Positions 9,623 to 18,607 of a stretch of DNA of 33,416 nucleotides are shown here, piece by piece (position 1 is the first letter of the stretch; each line of letters begins with the position of its first letter). Origin of the DNA: Streptomyces longispororuber (GTDB lineage Bacteria; Actinomycetota; Actinomycetes; Streptomycetales; Streptomycetaceae); assembly GCF_014656095.1 (NCBI RefSeq), contig NZ_BNBT01000097.1:1-33416 (forward strand), given 5' to 3'. The translations under genes and the position numbers were made by a program. A model generated the notes under the pieces. The model did not search any database. It had not been told where the DNA came from and was given only the letters and a program-made list of their open reading frames with translations.

Positions 9623-9817
9623 CGAGGCGCACCTTTCTGATACGGAACAAAGGACCGAGCCCGCGGGGCCTCCCTGCGAGGGGCGGTGGTGGGCGACGGC
9701 GGGCGGCCGGATGAGGGTGATGCCGTCGACTCTATCCGCAGGCCGACAAGATGAGCAGAGCGCCCCACGTATGAGCGGGCCGGGGTGTGTGCGGGCGCCG
9801 CCGCGGCACCTGCGACG

Positions 9818-10393
9818 ATGGAGGGCGTGGCAGGCAGAACTGGCAAGCAGACCGTGCGGAACATGCTGCTCTCGATGGCCGTCATCGGCATGGTCGTGGC
9901 AGTCATCTACGTCTTCATCCCGCACGACGAGTCCAAGGACCCGGTCAAGCGGGTCGACTACCGCGTCGAGCTCCTGACGGCCCGGCGTGCGGCGGCGTAC
10001 CCGGTGGCGGCCCCCACGGGCCTGCCCGAGACCTGGAAGCCGACGTCGGTCCGGTACGACGGCGCGGCCCACGACAGTTGGCACCTGGGCTTCCTCGACC
10101 CGGCCGGCGAGTACGTGGCGATCAAGCAGTCCACCGCGAAGCCGTCGGAGTTCATCGACGAGGCCACGCAGAAGGCCCGGAGGACGGACGCGACCGAGAA
10201 GATCGCGGGCAGGACGTGGCAGCGCTACCAGGGCCCGCGCTACGACGCCCTCGTCCACCGGGACAAGGGCGCCACCACCGTGGTCCTCGGCACGGCGTCG
10301 TTCGACAAGCTGACGACGATGGCGCAGTCGCTGGAGATGAAGCGCACTCCGGTACCGTCGGCGACGCCGACGAAGTCGGCCGCGGCGGGCTGA
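9818..10393 (+). CDS. DUF4245 membrane-anchored protein
   Basis: About 191 residues. A short cytoplasmic N-terminus is followed by one transmembrane helix (NMLLSMAVIGMVVAVIYVF), then an extracytoplasmic domain with ESKDPVKRVDYRVEL and PTGLPETWKPTSVRYDG, the hallmarks of DUF4245. The family is actinobacterial and of unknown function. Start choice is uncertain. ATG 9818 is used here. GTG 9827 is also possible, because GGAGGG precedes it, but only one base away, which is too close for a ribosome binding site. It is transcribed divergently from glpX and ends at a very strong hairpin. Confidence 0.85.
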   Translation: MEGVAGRTGKQTVRNMLLSMAVIGMVVAVIYVFIPHDESKDPVKRVDYRVELLTARRAAAYPVAAPTGLPETWKPTSVRYDGAAHDSWHLGFLDPAGEYVAIKQSTAKPSEFIDEATQKARRTDATEKIAGRTWQRYQGPRYDALVHRDKGATTVVLGTASFDKLTTMAQSLEMKRTPVPSATPTKSAAAG

Positions 10394-10412
10394 GCCGCGC
10401 CCCCGCGCGCGG

Positions 10413-10457
10413 GCACGACCGAGGCCCCCGGCGGCGTGCCGGGGGCCTCGGTCGTGC
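10413..10457. terminator. Strong bidirectional terminator, 20-bp perfect stem
   Basis: Bases 10413-10432 pair exactly with 10438-10457 around a GGCGT loop. It lies between the convergent DUF4245 and nitroreductase genes, 19 bases from each stop codon, so it can end both transcripts. Confidence 0.9.
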
Positions 10458-10475
10458 GTGGTGCCGGGGCGTGCG

Positions 10476-11066
10476 TCAGACGGTGGTGACGACGTCGTCG
10501 TACGCCAGGCGCGGGGAGCGCGGGAACCAGGCGTCGGGGCCCGGCTTGCCGATGTTGACGACCATCAGCGGGGTGTGGTCGCCGTCCAGGAACTCCTTCT
10601 GCACGCCGGCCGGGTCGAAGCCGGTCATCGGGCCCGCGGCCAGGCCGGCGGCGCGGATGCCCACGATGAAGTACGCGGCCTGGAGCGCGCCGTTCAGGCC
10701 GGCGGCCTGCTCGCGGACCGTGCGCTCCGAGAAGAAGGCGTCCTTGACGCCCGGGGCGTGCGGGAACAGCTCCGGCAGCTCCTCGTGGAACTCGTTGTCC
10801 ACCGACAGGATCGCGACCAGCGGGGCCGTCAGCGTCTTCGGCCGGTTGCCCTCGGCCATGTGCTGCACCAGGCGCTCACGGGCCTCCTGGCTGCGCACCA
10901 GGGTCACGCGCAGCGGCGACTGGTTGAACGCGGTGGGACCGTACTTGACCAGGTCGTAGACGGCCTGGATCTGCTCGTCGGTGACGGGCTCGTCGGTGAA
11001 GGTGTTGGCGGTGCGGGCCTCGCGGAAGAGCAGGTCCTGGGCGGCGGGGTCAAGAACGAGAGACAT
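10476..11066 (-). CDS. Nitroreductase-family protein, RutE/HadB-type (putative malonic semialdehyde reductase)
   Basis: A 196-residue FMN-dependent reductase. The N-terminal FREARTANTFTDEPVTDEQ, the active-site YGPTAFNQSPLR, then HMAEGNRPKT and the C-terminal PLMVVNIGKPGPDAWFPRSPRL match the RutE/malonic semialdehyde reductase-like subgroup. Enzymes of this group use NAD(P)H to reduce 3-oxopropanoate or other small acceptors; the true substrate here is unknown. The ATG at 11066 follows a purine-rich GAGAAGGTTGAAAG stretch. A sigma70-type promoter (TTGAAA, 17 bp, TACTGT) lies about 90 bases upstream. A broken homologue is present at 26307-26672, so this is the only functional copy in the window. 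Confidence 0.88.
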   Translation of the reverse strand: MSLVLDPAAQDLLFREARTANTFTDEPVTDEQIQAVYDLVKYGPTAFNQSPLRVTLVRSQEARERLVQHMAEGNRPKTLTAPLVAILSVDNEFHEELPELFPHAPGVKDAFFSERTVREQAAGLNGALQAAYFIVGIRAAGLAAGPMTGFDPAGVQKEFLDGDHTPLMVVNIGKPGPDAWFPRSPRLAYDDVVTTV

Positions 11067-11156
11067 CTTTCAACCTTCTCGATACGTACGTCAGAAGAAG
11101 AGGACGCGGTGCGGTCCGGGTGCCGGCGGGGCGGCGCCCCGGGACCAGCGGGTACG

Positions 11157-11185
11157 ACAGTACGCCAGCGAGGTTCAACTTTCAA
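11157..11185 (-). promoter_or_regulatory. Sigma70-type (HrdB-like) promoter of the nitroreductase gene
   Basis: On the minus strand, TTGAAA (11185-11180), a 17-base spacer and TACTGT (11162-11157) make a near-consensus promoter. The -35 lies inside a tandem TTCAACT/TTCAACT repeat (plus strand 11174-11187), a plausible operator. Transcription would start near 11150, leaving a leader of about 85 bases. Confidence 0.65.
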
Positions 11186-11304
11186 CTAAAGTCTGGGGTG
11201 GGGTGATCGACGCGATAGTGGGCGCGGGGTGGGGTGAGGGTACGGGCCGTGGCGGGGGCTGCCAGGTCGTACCGGTCGGTGTGCCGGGCGGCGCCCGGAG
11301 GGGC

Positions 11305-11526
11305 CTACTCCTCCGACAGGGCGGCGTCCAGGCGGGCGCGGGCGCCCTCCAGCCAGCGGCGGCACACGGCCGCCAGCTCCTCGCCCCGCTCCCACAGGGC
11401 CAGCGACTCCTCCAGCGTGGTGCCCCCGGCCTCCAGGCGGCGTACCACCTCGATGAGCTCGTCCCGCGCCTGCTCGTAGCCGAGCGCGTTCGCCGTCTCT
11501 GCGGTGTCGTCCGTCTTGCTGGTCAT
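11305..11526 (-). CDS. xseB: Exodeoxyribonuclease VII small subunit
   Basis: A 73-residue subunit with the family core YEQARDELIEVVRRLEAGGTTLEESLALWERGEEL. It forms helical hairpins that bind the large subunit XseA. Exonuclease VII degrades single-stranded DNA from both ends into oligonucleotides in repair and recombination. The gene starts 9 bases after the xseA stop on the same strand, a standard xseA-xseB operon with probable translational coupling. GGGTGGG upstream of the ATG is a usable ribosome binding site. Confidence 0.95.
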   Translation of the reverse strand: MTSKTDDTAETANALGYEQARDELIEVVRRLEAGGTTLEESLALWERGEELAAVCRRWLEGARARLDAALSEE

Positions 11527-11535
11527 GCGCCCACC

Positions 11536-12744
11536 CTAAAGGTCCACCCGTACGGAGAATTCGCCCTCGGCGACCCGCGCGCGCAGCGCCTCGCCGTCCG
11601 TCACCTCGTCCGCCCCGCGGACCACGGAACCGCCCTGCTTCTGCAGCACCGCGTACCCCCGCTGGAGCGTCGCGGCGGGGGAGAGGGCCACCACGCGCGC
11701 GTGCGTGTGCGTGAGCTCCGAATCGGCGCGGTCCAGGAGGTGCCCGAGGGTGCGCCGCGCACGGTCCACGTACGCGGTGACCTGCTCCTCGCGCTCCTCC
11801 ACCATGCGGTGCGGCCGCTCCATGCAGGGCCGGGCCAGCGCGTGGGCGAGGCCGCGCTCCTCGCGCTCCAGGAACGCCTCCACGCAGCGCCGCGCCCGCT
11901 CCCCCAGGTGCGCGACCCGCTCCAGCTCCTCGCCCACGTCCGGTACGACCTTCTTGGCGGCGTCCGTCGGCGTCGAGGCGCGCAGGTCGGCCACGTGGTC
12001 CAGGAGCGGGTTGTCCGGCTCGTGGCCGATCGCGGACACGACCGGCGTACGGCACGCGGCGACCGCGCGGACGAGCTGCTCGTCCGAGAACGGCAGCAGG
12101 TCCTCCACGCTGCCGCCGCCGCGCGCCACGATGATCACGTCGACGTCGGCGAGCCCGTCCAGTTCCTTGACGGCCTGCACCACCTGCGGCACCGCGTGCA
12201 CGCCCTGCACGGCGACGTTGCGCACCTCGAAGCGGACCGCGGGCCAGCGGTGGCGCGCGTTCTCCAGGACGTCGCGCTCGGCGGCGGAGGCACGGCCGCA
12301 GACCAGGCCGATGAGCTGCGGCAGGAACGGCAGCGGCTTCTTGCGGCCGGGGGCGAACAGGCCCTCCGCGGCCAGCGCCTTCTTCAACTGCTCCAGGCGC
12401 GCGAGCAGCTCACCGACGCCGACCGGCCTTATCTCCGCCGCACGCAGGGAGAGCTGGCCACGCGGCGCGTACCACTCCGGCTTCGCGTGGACGACGACGC
12501 GGGCGCCCTCCGACACGACGTCCGCCACCGCGTCGAACACCTGGCGGTAGCAGGTCACGCTCACGGAGATGTCGTGCGACGGGTCGCGCAGCGTCATGAA
12601 CACCACGCCCGCGCCGGGGCGCCGGGAGAGCTGCGTGATCTGCCCCTCCACCCACACCGCGCCCAGGCGGTCGATCCAGCCCCCGATGAGGCGGGAGACC
12701 TCGCCCACGGGCAGGGGGGTGTCGGCGGACGTGTTGAGACCCAT
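11536..12744 (-). CDS. xseA: Exodeoxyribonuclease VII large subunit
   Basis: A 402-residue catalytic subunit of exonuclease VII. Residues about 10-105 form the N-terminal OB-fold (WVEGQITQLSRRPGAGVVFMTLRD) that binds single-stranded DNA. The catalytic region includes IGLVCGRASAAERDVLENA, DVIIVARGGGSVEDLLPFSDE and the SAIGHEPDNPLLDHVADLRASTPTDAA signature, followed by a coiled-coil segment and the C-terminal LQRGYAVL motif. It heads the xseA-xseB operon. The ATG at 12744 lies downstream of a 51-52 bp tandem duplication (12759-12861), which is therefore in its promoter or leader region. Length and motifs are normal. Confidence 0.97.
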   Translation of the reverse strand: MGLNTSADTPLPVGEVSRLIGGWIDRLGAVWVEGQITQLSRRPGAGVVFMTLRDPSHDISVSVTCYRQVFDAVADVVSEGARVVVHAKPEWYAPRGQLSLRAAEIRPVGVGELLARLEQLKKALAAEGLFAPGRKKPLPFLPQLIGLVCGRASAAERDVLENARHRWPAVRFEVRNVAVQGVHAVPQVVQAVKELDGLADVDVIIVARGGGSVEDLLPFSDEQLVRAVAACRTPVVSAIGHEPDNPLLDHVADLRASTPTDAAKKVVPDVGEELERVAHLGERARRCVEAFLEREERGLAHALARPCMERPHRMVEEREEQVTAYVDRARRTLGHLLDRADSELTHTHARVVALSPAATLQRGYAVLQKQGGSVVRGADEVTDGEALRARVAEGEFSVRVDL

Positions 12745-12758
12745 ACCGCCCGAGACTA

Positions 12759-12861
12759 GCCCCAGCCTCCGACAACCGGCCCCGCGCGGCCCGGTGCGGC
12801 CGAGCCGCAGGCCCCAGCCTCCGACAACCAGCCCCGCGCGGCCCGGTGGGCCGAGCCGCAG
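12759..12861. repeat. Head-to-tail 51-52 bp direct duplication upstream of xseA
   Basis: Copy 1 at 12759-12810 and copy 2 at 12811-12861 begin GCCCCAGCCTCCGACAAC and end CCGAGCCGCAG. They differ by one substitution and a one-base indel. The repeat occupies most of the 177-base gap between the permease stop and the xseA ATG, so it may alter xseA expression. Confidence 0.9.
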
Positions 12862-12921
12862 CCACCGCCCGGCGGCACCACCCAGCCCCAGCCCTGCCCA
12901 CCCGCCCCACAGGCGACAGCT

Positions 12922-14331
12922 CTACTCCACCCCCACACCTCCCCGCCGCGCCCCCTGAACCGCCAGCACGACGAGCCCCACCGCCAGCCACACCGCCCCC
13001 ACCACCTGCGCCGTGCCCGAGGCCTCCACGATGACCGCGATCACGATGGCCGCGCCCAGCGCGGGGACCAGCAGGTGGCGCCACCAGCTCACCGGGCCGC
13101 CCCGGCGGCGGACCGCGAACCAGCCGACCACGCTCGCGTGCAGCAGCGCGAACGCCGTCAGCGCGCCGATGTCGACGACCGAGACCAAGTGGTCCATGCC
13201 GTCGTCGCGCCGCGCCGCCCAGACCGCCGCCACCAGCGTCACCGTGGCCGCGCACAGCAGCGCGACCCGCGGCGTGCCCGACTCCGTACGGGACAGCACC
13301 CGCGGCAGCCGCCGCCCGCGGGCCATCGCGAACAGCAGCCGGCCCGCCGCCGCCTGCCCGGCCAGCGCCGCGAACGCCGCGCCGATCGCCTTGCTCACCG
13401 CCACCAGGTCGTGCAGCCAGGTGCCGACGGACGCGTCCACGGCGGAGTAGAACGCGGACCCCTGGTTCCCGGGGTTCGCCGCAAGATCGGCGGAGGACAC
13501 CGGGGTGAGCAGCGCCACCAGGTACGTCTGGGCCACGAACAGCACACCCGTCAGCGCCAGGCAGAACAGCACCGCCCGCGCCACCTTCGCCGAGCCCCCG
13601 GTGACCTCCTCCGCGAACGAGGCGATCGCGTCGAAGCCCAGGTAGGACAGGACGGCCACCGACACCGCGCCCAGCACCGCCGAGAGCGCGAACGCGCCCT
13701 GCGTACCGTCGCCCGACAGCGGCGACAGCCAGCCCCGCTCGGCGCCGTCACGGACCAGGACCACCACCGCCGACACCACGAACACCAGCAGCACCACGAT
13801 CTCCAGGGCGAGCACCGCGAAGCCGACCCGCGCGGCGGGCCGTACGCCCCACAGGTTCAGGGCGGTCGTCACCACCACCGCGAGCGCCGTCCACACCCAC
13901 CGGGACACCTCCGGCACCAGCTCGTGCATGGCGATGCCGGAGAAGAGGTACGCGACGGCGGGGATCAGCAGGTAGTCGAGCATCGCCATCCAGCCCGCGA
14001 CGAAGCCCGCGCCGTTGCCGAGGCCCACGCGCGCGTACGCGAAGACCGAGCCCGCCTGCGGCACGACCCGCACCATCTGGGCGTAGCTGAAGGCGGTGAA
14101 CGCCATGGCGACGGTCGCGACGACGTACACCAGCGCGACCGCCCCGTGCGACTTGGCGTCCAGCGTCCCGAAGACGCCGACCGGGGCCATCGGGGCGATG
14201 AAGAGGAGTCCGTAGACGACGAGGTCGCGGAAGCCGAGGCGGCGCCGCAGCCCCTGGCCCTCCGTGGCGGCCGCGGCGGGTTCCTCGCCCCCGTCGGACG
14301 GCGGGTGCGCGTTCGTGCTGTGGGCGGACAT
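12922..14331 (-). CDS. APC-superfamily amino-acid permease
   Basis: A 469-residue integral membrane protein with about 12 predicted hydrophobic helices. The first helix carries GLLFIAPMAPVGVFGTLDAKSHG, characteristic of the amino acid-polyamine-organocation superfamily. PQAGSVFAYARVGLGNGAGFVAGW and SYLGFDAIASFAEEVTGGSAKVARA are the conserved helix-2 and helix-6 stretches. It imports an amino acid or amine by cation symport; the substrate cannot be read from sequence. The ATG at 14331 has GGAGG four bases upstream; an in-frame start 33 bases earlier lacks this. It is divergent from ispH, sharing a 97-base control region. Confidence 0.9.
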   Translation of the reverse strand: MSAHSTNAHPPSDGGEEPAAAATEGQGLRRRLGFRDLVVYGLLFIAPMAPVGVFGTLDAKSHGAVALVYVVATVAMAFTAFSYAQMVRVVPQAGSVFAYARVGLGNGAGFVAGWMAMLDYLLIPAVAYLFSGIAMHELVPEVSRWVWTALAVVVTTALNLWGVRPAARVGFAVLALEIVVLLVFVVSAVVVLVRDGAERGWLSPLSGDGTQGAFALSAVLGAVSVAVLSYLGFDAIASFAEEVTGGSAKVARAVLFCLALTGVLFVAQTYLVALLTPVSSADLAANPGNQGSAFYSAVDASVGTWLHDLVAVSKAIGAAFAALAGQAAAGRLLFAMARGRRLPRVLSRTESGTPRVALLCAATVTLVAAVWAARRDDGMDHLVSVVDIGALTAFALLHASVVGWFAVRRRGGPVSWWRHLLVPALGAAIVIAVIVEASGTAQVVGAVWLAVGLVVLAVQGARRGGVGVE

Positions 14332-14416
14332 CGTGCCTCCGGGTGCCTGACGCTGGTCGCACACTGGGCTCCCAGTCTCCCCAAACGGGCGATCTTCGGC
14401 CTCTCGTACGCGGCCT

Positions 14417-14422
14417 TACGAT
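14417..14422 (+). promoter_or_regulatory. -10 element of a probable leaderless ispH promoter
   Basis: TACGAT ends six bases before the ispH ATG at 14429 and no Shine-Dalgarno sequence separates them, so the transcript probably begins at the start codon. Confidence 0.45.
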
Positions 14423-14428
14423 GGGCCT

Positions 14429-15445
14429 ATGACTGCAACGCCTGGCTCCCGCCGTGTCCTGCTCGCCGCTCCCCGTGGCTACTGCGCGGGCGTGGACCGT
14501 GCCGTGATCGCCGTCGAGAAGGCCCTGGAGCAGTACGGGGCCCCGATCTACGTCCGCCACGAGATCGTCCACAACAAGTACGTCGTACAGACCCTGGAGA
14601 AGAAGGGCGCGATCTTCGTCGAGGAGACGGCGGAGGTGCCCGAGGGGTCGATCGTCATGTTCTCCGCGCACGGCGTCGCGCCGACCGTGCACGAGGAGGC
14701 CGCCGAGCGGAAGCTCGCCACGATCGACGCGACGTGCCCGCTGGTCACGAAGGTCCACAAGGAAGCGGTCCGGTTCGCCAAGGAGGACTTCGACATCCTC
14801 CTGATCGGCCACGAGGGGCACGAGGAAGTCATCGGCACGTCGGGCGAGGCGCCCGACCACATCACGCTGGTCGACGGCCCGGACGACGTCGCGAACGTCG
14901 AGGTCCGCGACCCGGACCGGGTCGTCTGGCTCTCCCAGACCACGCTCTCCGTCGACGAGACGATGGAGACGGTCGACGCCCTGAAGAACAAGTTCCCGAA
15001 CCTGCTCTCGCCGCCCAGCGACGACATCTGCTACGCCACGCAGAACCGCCAGCTCGCCGTCAAGCAGATGGGCGCCGAGGCCGACCTGGTGATCGTCGTC
15101 GGCTCCCGGAACTCCTCCAACTCCAAGCGCCTCGTCGAGGTCGCCAAGCTGGCCGGGGCCCGCGCGGCGTACCTGGTCGACTTCGCCGCCGAGATCGACG
15201 AGGCGTGGCTGGAGGGCGTGACCACGGTCGGCGTCACCTCCGGCGCCTCGGTGCCCGAGGTGCTCGTCGAGGAGGTCCTGGAGTGGCTCACGCAGCGAGG
15301 CTACGAGGACGTGGAGATCGTCAAGGCCGCCGAGGAGTCGATCACGTTCTCGCTGCCGAAGGAGCTCCGCCGGGACCTGCGCGCGGAGGCGGCGGAGCTG
15401 GCCGCCAAGGCGGAGAAGGCGGCGGCCGCGGTCGCCGGGGAGTGA
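14429..15445 (+). CDS. ispH: 4-hydroxy-3-methylbut-2-enyl diphosphate reductase
   Basis: A 338-residue Fe-S enzyme catalysing the last step of the MEP pathway: HMBPP to IPP and DMAPP. The three cluster cysteines are Cys19 (RGYCAGV), Cys103 (DATCPLVTKVH) and Cys201 (DDICYATQNRQ). The catalytic acid lies in GHEGHEEVIGT (Glu134 region), and SRNSSNSKRLVEV binds the diphosphate. The Ala/Lys-rich tail after residue 310 extends beyond the E. coli enzyme, as is common in actinobacteria. It is essential for isoprenoids such as menaquinone and undecaprenyl phosphate. It appears leaderless and lies upstream of the polyphosphate glucokinase gene. Confidence 0.97.
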   Translation: MTATPGSRRVLLAAPRGYCAGVDRAVIAVEKALEQYGAPIYVRHEIVHNKYVVQTLEKKGAIFVEETAEVPEGSIVMFSAHGVAPTVHEEAAERKLATIDATCPLVTKVHKEAVRFAKEDFDILLIGHEGHEEVIGTSGEAPDHITLVDGPDDVANVEVRDPDRVVWLSQTTLSVDETMETVDALKNKFPNLLSPPSDDICYATQNRQLAVKQMGAEADLVIVVGSRNSSNSKRLVEVAKLAGARAAYLVDFAAEIDEAWLEGVTTVGVTSGASVPEVLVEEVLEWLTQRGYEDVEIVKAAEESITFSLPKELRRDLRAEAAELAAKAEKAAAAVAGE

Positions 15446-15447
15446 CG

Positions 15448-15469
15448 GTCAGCGACCGGCGCCGCTGAC
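15448..15469 (+). terminator. Possible terminator after ispH
   Basis: GTCAGCG (15448-15454) and CGCTGAC (15463-15469) form a 7-bp stem with an 8-base loop immediately after the ispH stop. A further GTCGCTGAC copy follows at about 15482-15490. It is weaker than the other hairpins in the window. Confidence 0.4.
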
Positions 15470-15525
15470 GGTCCCGCGGCTGTCGCTGACGTTGTGCCCG
15501 GGCCGTTGCGGGCATGCTGGAGGGC

Positions 15526-16269
15526 ATGCAGATCTTCGGTGTGGACATCGGCGGATCAGGAATCAAGGGCGCTCCCGTGGACCTGGACCGTGGAGACCTG
15601 GCACAAGAGCGGCACAAGGTGCTCACGCCGCACCCGGCGACGCCCGAGGGCGTGGTCGAGTGCGTGCGCGAGGTCGTCGAGCACTTCGGCTGGACGGGCC
15701 CCGTCGGCGCCACCTTCCCCGGCGTCATCACGGACGGTACGGCGCGGTCGGCGGCCAACGTCGACAAGAGCTGGATCGGCACGGACATCCGCAGGCTGGT
15801 CTCCGACCGGCTCGGCGGCGCCCCGGTGACGGTCCTGAACGACGCGGACGCGGCGGGCGTCGCCGAGATGCACTTCGGCGCGGGCCGGGGCCGCACCGGC
15901 ACGGTCATCGTGCTCACCCTCGGCACCGGCATCGGCAGCGCCGTCTTCACCGACGGCCGCCTGGTGCCGAACACGGAGCTCGGCCACCTGGAGCTGGACG
16001 GCCACGAGGCGGAGAAGCGGGCCTCGTCCAAGATCCGCGAGGACGAGGACCTGAGCTGGGAGCAGTGGGCGCACCGCCTCCAGAAGTACCTCGCGCACCT
16101 GGAGATGCTCTTCACGCCCGAGCTCTTCGTCATCGGCGGCGGCGTCAGCCGCAAAGCCCACAAGTTCCTGCCGCTGATCGAGGGGGTCCGGGCCGAGCTG
16201 GTGCCTGCGGCGCTGCAGAACAACGCGGGGATCGTGGGGGCGGCCATGGCCGCGCGGGCTACTGCGTAG
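15526..16269 (+). CDS. ppgK: Polyphosphate glucokinase (ROK family)
   Basis: A 247-residue cytoplasmic kinase that phosphorylates glucose using polyphosphate or ATP. FGVDIGGSGIKGAPVDL (4-20) is the phosphate-binding loop, VLNDADAAG (about 103-111) carries the catalytic aspartate, and LTLGTGIGSAVF and TELGHLELDGHEAEKRAS bind sugar and phosphate. The ROK zinc motif CxCGxxGC is missing, as is normal for PpgK. The start is ambiguous: ATG 15526 begins at the conserved region, but GGAGGG lies only one base away. ATG 15514 is in frame and adds four residues. The gene follows ispH and converges on the DUF6542 gene at a strong hairpin. Confidence 0.93.
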   Translation: MQIFGVDIGGSGIKGAPVDLDRGDLAQERHKVLTPHPATPEGVVECVREVVEHFGWTGPVGATFPGVITDGTARSAANVDKSWIGTDIRRLVSDRLGGAPVTVLNDADAAGVAEMHFGAGRGRTGTVIVLTLGTGIGSAVFTDGRLVPNTELGHLELDGHEAEKRASSKIREDEDLSWEQWAHRLQKYLAHLEMLFTPELFVIGGGVSRKAHKFLPLIEGVRAELVPAALQNNAGIVGAAMAARATA

Positions 16270-16283
16270 GGCTTGAGCGGGGT

Positions 16284-16315
16284 GGGGCGCGCGGGGCCGG
16301 TGCCCCGCGCGCCCC
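16284..16315. terminator. Bidirectional terminator, 14-bp perfect stem with CGGT loop
   Basis: GGGGCGCGCGGGGC (16284-16297) pairs exactly with 16302-16315. It lies just after ppgK and before the end of the convergent DUF6542 gene. Confidence 0.85.
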
Positions 16316-16339
16316 TGCCCCGCCCTTCCGCGCTCTGCG

Positions 16340-16364
16340 CTCGTCCTCGAACGCCGGACGGGCT
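16340..16364. repeat. Half copy of the palindromic intergenic repeat seen at 1944-1999
   Basis: Twenty-five bases match the left arm at 1944-1968 with two mismatches, including the whole CGCCGGACGGGCT motif. The matching right arm is absent, so no hairpin forms here. It lies between convergent genes, like the other intergenic repeats. Confidence 0.7.
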
Positions 16365-16387
16365 GAACGTCCCCGCTTCTCCGGTCG

Positions 16388-17071
16388 CTACGAGGCGGGT
16401 ACGCGGTAGCCCGGCGGCGGAGTGGGATCGTCGGGATGGGCAGGGGGACGCGGACGGGCAGGGGGCCCGGCCTGGGGCGGGCGCTGCTGCTGGCGCCGCA
16501 GCCGGCGGCGGGTCATCAGGCGCAGCTTGCGTACGGTCACGATCACGCCCGCGACCAGCGTGCCGGCGTACAGCCAGCCCGCGTGCAGGGCCAGGGACGT
16601 GAGCAGCCCCATGACGTACCCGCCGAAGCCGTCGGTGCCCTCGGCGATGGGCAGTACTCCGGCCGCGAAGGCGATGGGTACGGAGACGGGCGCCGTCACC
16701 AGGTCGGCGGGCCGCACCCACAGCGCGGCGAGCGCGCTCACCGGCAGGAACAGCACGCCGTACGCGACGAGCGAGCCGTCGAAGAGCAGCCGCAGCAGGC
16801 ACGCGAGCAGGAACATGACGGCGGCCGCGAAGACGCCGCTGCCGAGCCCGGTCAGACGCGGGCCCGACATGCGCCGCAGCGCGCGGTACAGCGGCATCCG
16901 GTGCAGGACGCGGTACGCCGTGGTGGCGCGCAGGGCGCGGGTCAGCGGGGTCGACGGGCCGGACGGCCGGGGCGCGGCACGGTAGACCGACTCCGTGGGG
17001 CCGCCCTGGCCGGGCAGGGGTGCGCCGGGGCGCACCCGGGCGCGCGGGGGACGGGTCCTGTGTTGCTCCAC
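16388..17071 (-). CDS. DUF6542 multi-pass membrane protein
   Basis: About 227 residues. The N-terminal third is basic and Pro-rich. Four or more hydrophobic helices follow, including GLGSGVFAAAVMFLLACLL, SLVAYGVLFLPVSALAALWV and LHAGWLYAGTLVAGVIVTV. The C-terminus is basic and Pro-rich. This layout and the motif YGVLFLPVSALAALWVRPADLVTAPV fit the actinobacterial DUF6542 family, of unknown function. The GTG at 17071 (VEQHRTRPP) is chosen because it begins the conserved-looking part. The frame stays open to 17374, but that extension only translates a 21-bp tandem repeat. It is divergent from ychF. Confidence 0.8.
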   Translation of the reverse strand: MEQHRTRPPRARVRPGAPLPGQGGPTESVYRAAPRPSGPSTPLTRALRATTAYRVLHRMPLYRALRRMSGPRLTGLGSGVFAAAVMFLLACLLRLLFDGSLVAYGVLFLPVSALAALWVRPADLVTAPVSVPIAFAAGVLPIAEGTDGFGGYVMGLLTSLALHAGWLYAGTLVAGVIVTVRKLRLMTRRRLRRQQQRPPQAGPPARPRPPAHPDDPTPPPGYRVPAS

Positions 17072-17258
17072 CGGACCAACGTAGGACCGCGCGGGGGCGG
17101 AACGGGGGCTGGGACACGCCCTTTGGCCGAGTTGGTCAGATGATCGGCGCGGAGGCGGTACGCGCGCGGGGCCCGGGGCGCGGCACACCGTAGACTGGTG
17201 GATCGTGCCCCAGGCAGTGAGGGGCCGACGAGGGCCCCGGACGCCCCCGGACCCCGGG

Positions 17259-17321
17259 ACGGCGAGCGCGTACAGCCGCACGGCGAACGAGTACCACCGC
17301 ACGGCGAGCGAGTACGGCCGC
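17259..17321. repeat. Three tandem 21-bp units upstream of ychF
   Basis: Units at 17259-17279, 17280-17300 and 17301-17321 share the pattern ACGGCGARCGNGTACNNCCGC. They lie in the 342-base gap between the divergent DUF6542 and ychF starts, about 95 bases before the ychF GTG and downstream of a possible -10 (TAGACT, 17191-17196). They are therefore probably transcribed as part of the ychF leader. Confidence 0.85.
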
Positions 17322-17413
17322 TGACCTCCCGGGCCGCCCGGACGGTCCTCGCGCAGCCCCATCCGCCACACCATCCCCGCCCCACTCAGCTCTCACGTAC
17401 GGGAAGTCGCAAC

Positions 17414-18502
<1,089 letters not shown>

Positions 18503-18572
18503 GCCGGACCATGCCGCGCGCGTGACCGGCCCCCCTGGCCCGGTGTGCCCGTGTCAGAGGTGTCCCTGCGGT

Positions 18573-18603
18573 GGATGGACGAGGCGGAGCGCCTCGTCCA
18601 TCC
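18573..18603. terminator. Bidirectional terminator, 14-bp perfect stem with a 3-base loop
   Basis: GGATGGACGAGGCG (18573-18586) pairs exactly with 18590-18603 around GAG. It separates ychF from the convergent DUF2075 gene and ends five bases before that gene's stop codon. Confidence 0.85.
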
Positions 18604-18607
18604 GTGG

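Noticed and set aside
9785..9817. Upstream GTG start for the DUF4245 gene
   Set aside because: It adds 11 low-complexity residues (CAGAAAAPAT) with no ribosome binding site, before starts closer to the membrane helix.
17072..17374. Long N-terminal extension of the DUF6542 protein
   Set aside because: It reads through the 21-bp repeats and would overlap most of the divergent ychF control region; no conserved feature is visible.
17198..17413. N-terminal extension of YchF from a GTG at 17198
   Set aside because: The extra 72 residues translate tandem repeats and low-complexity sequence. Conserved YchF begins with SLTIGIVGLPN at the GTG 17414, which has a ribosome binding site.
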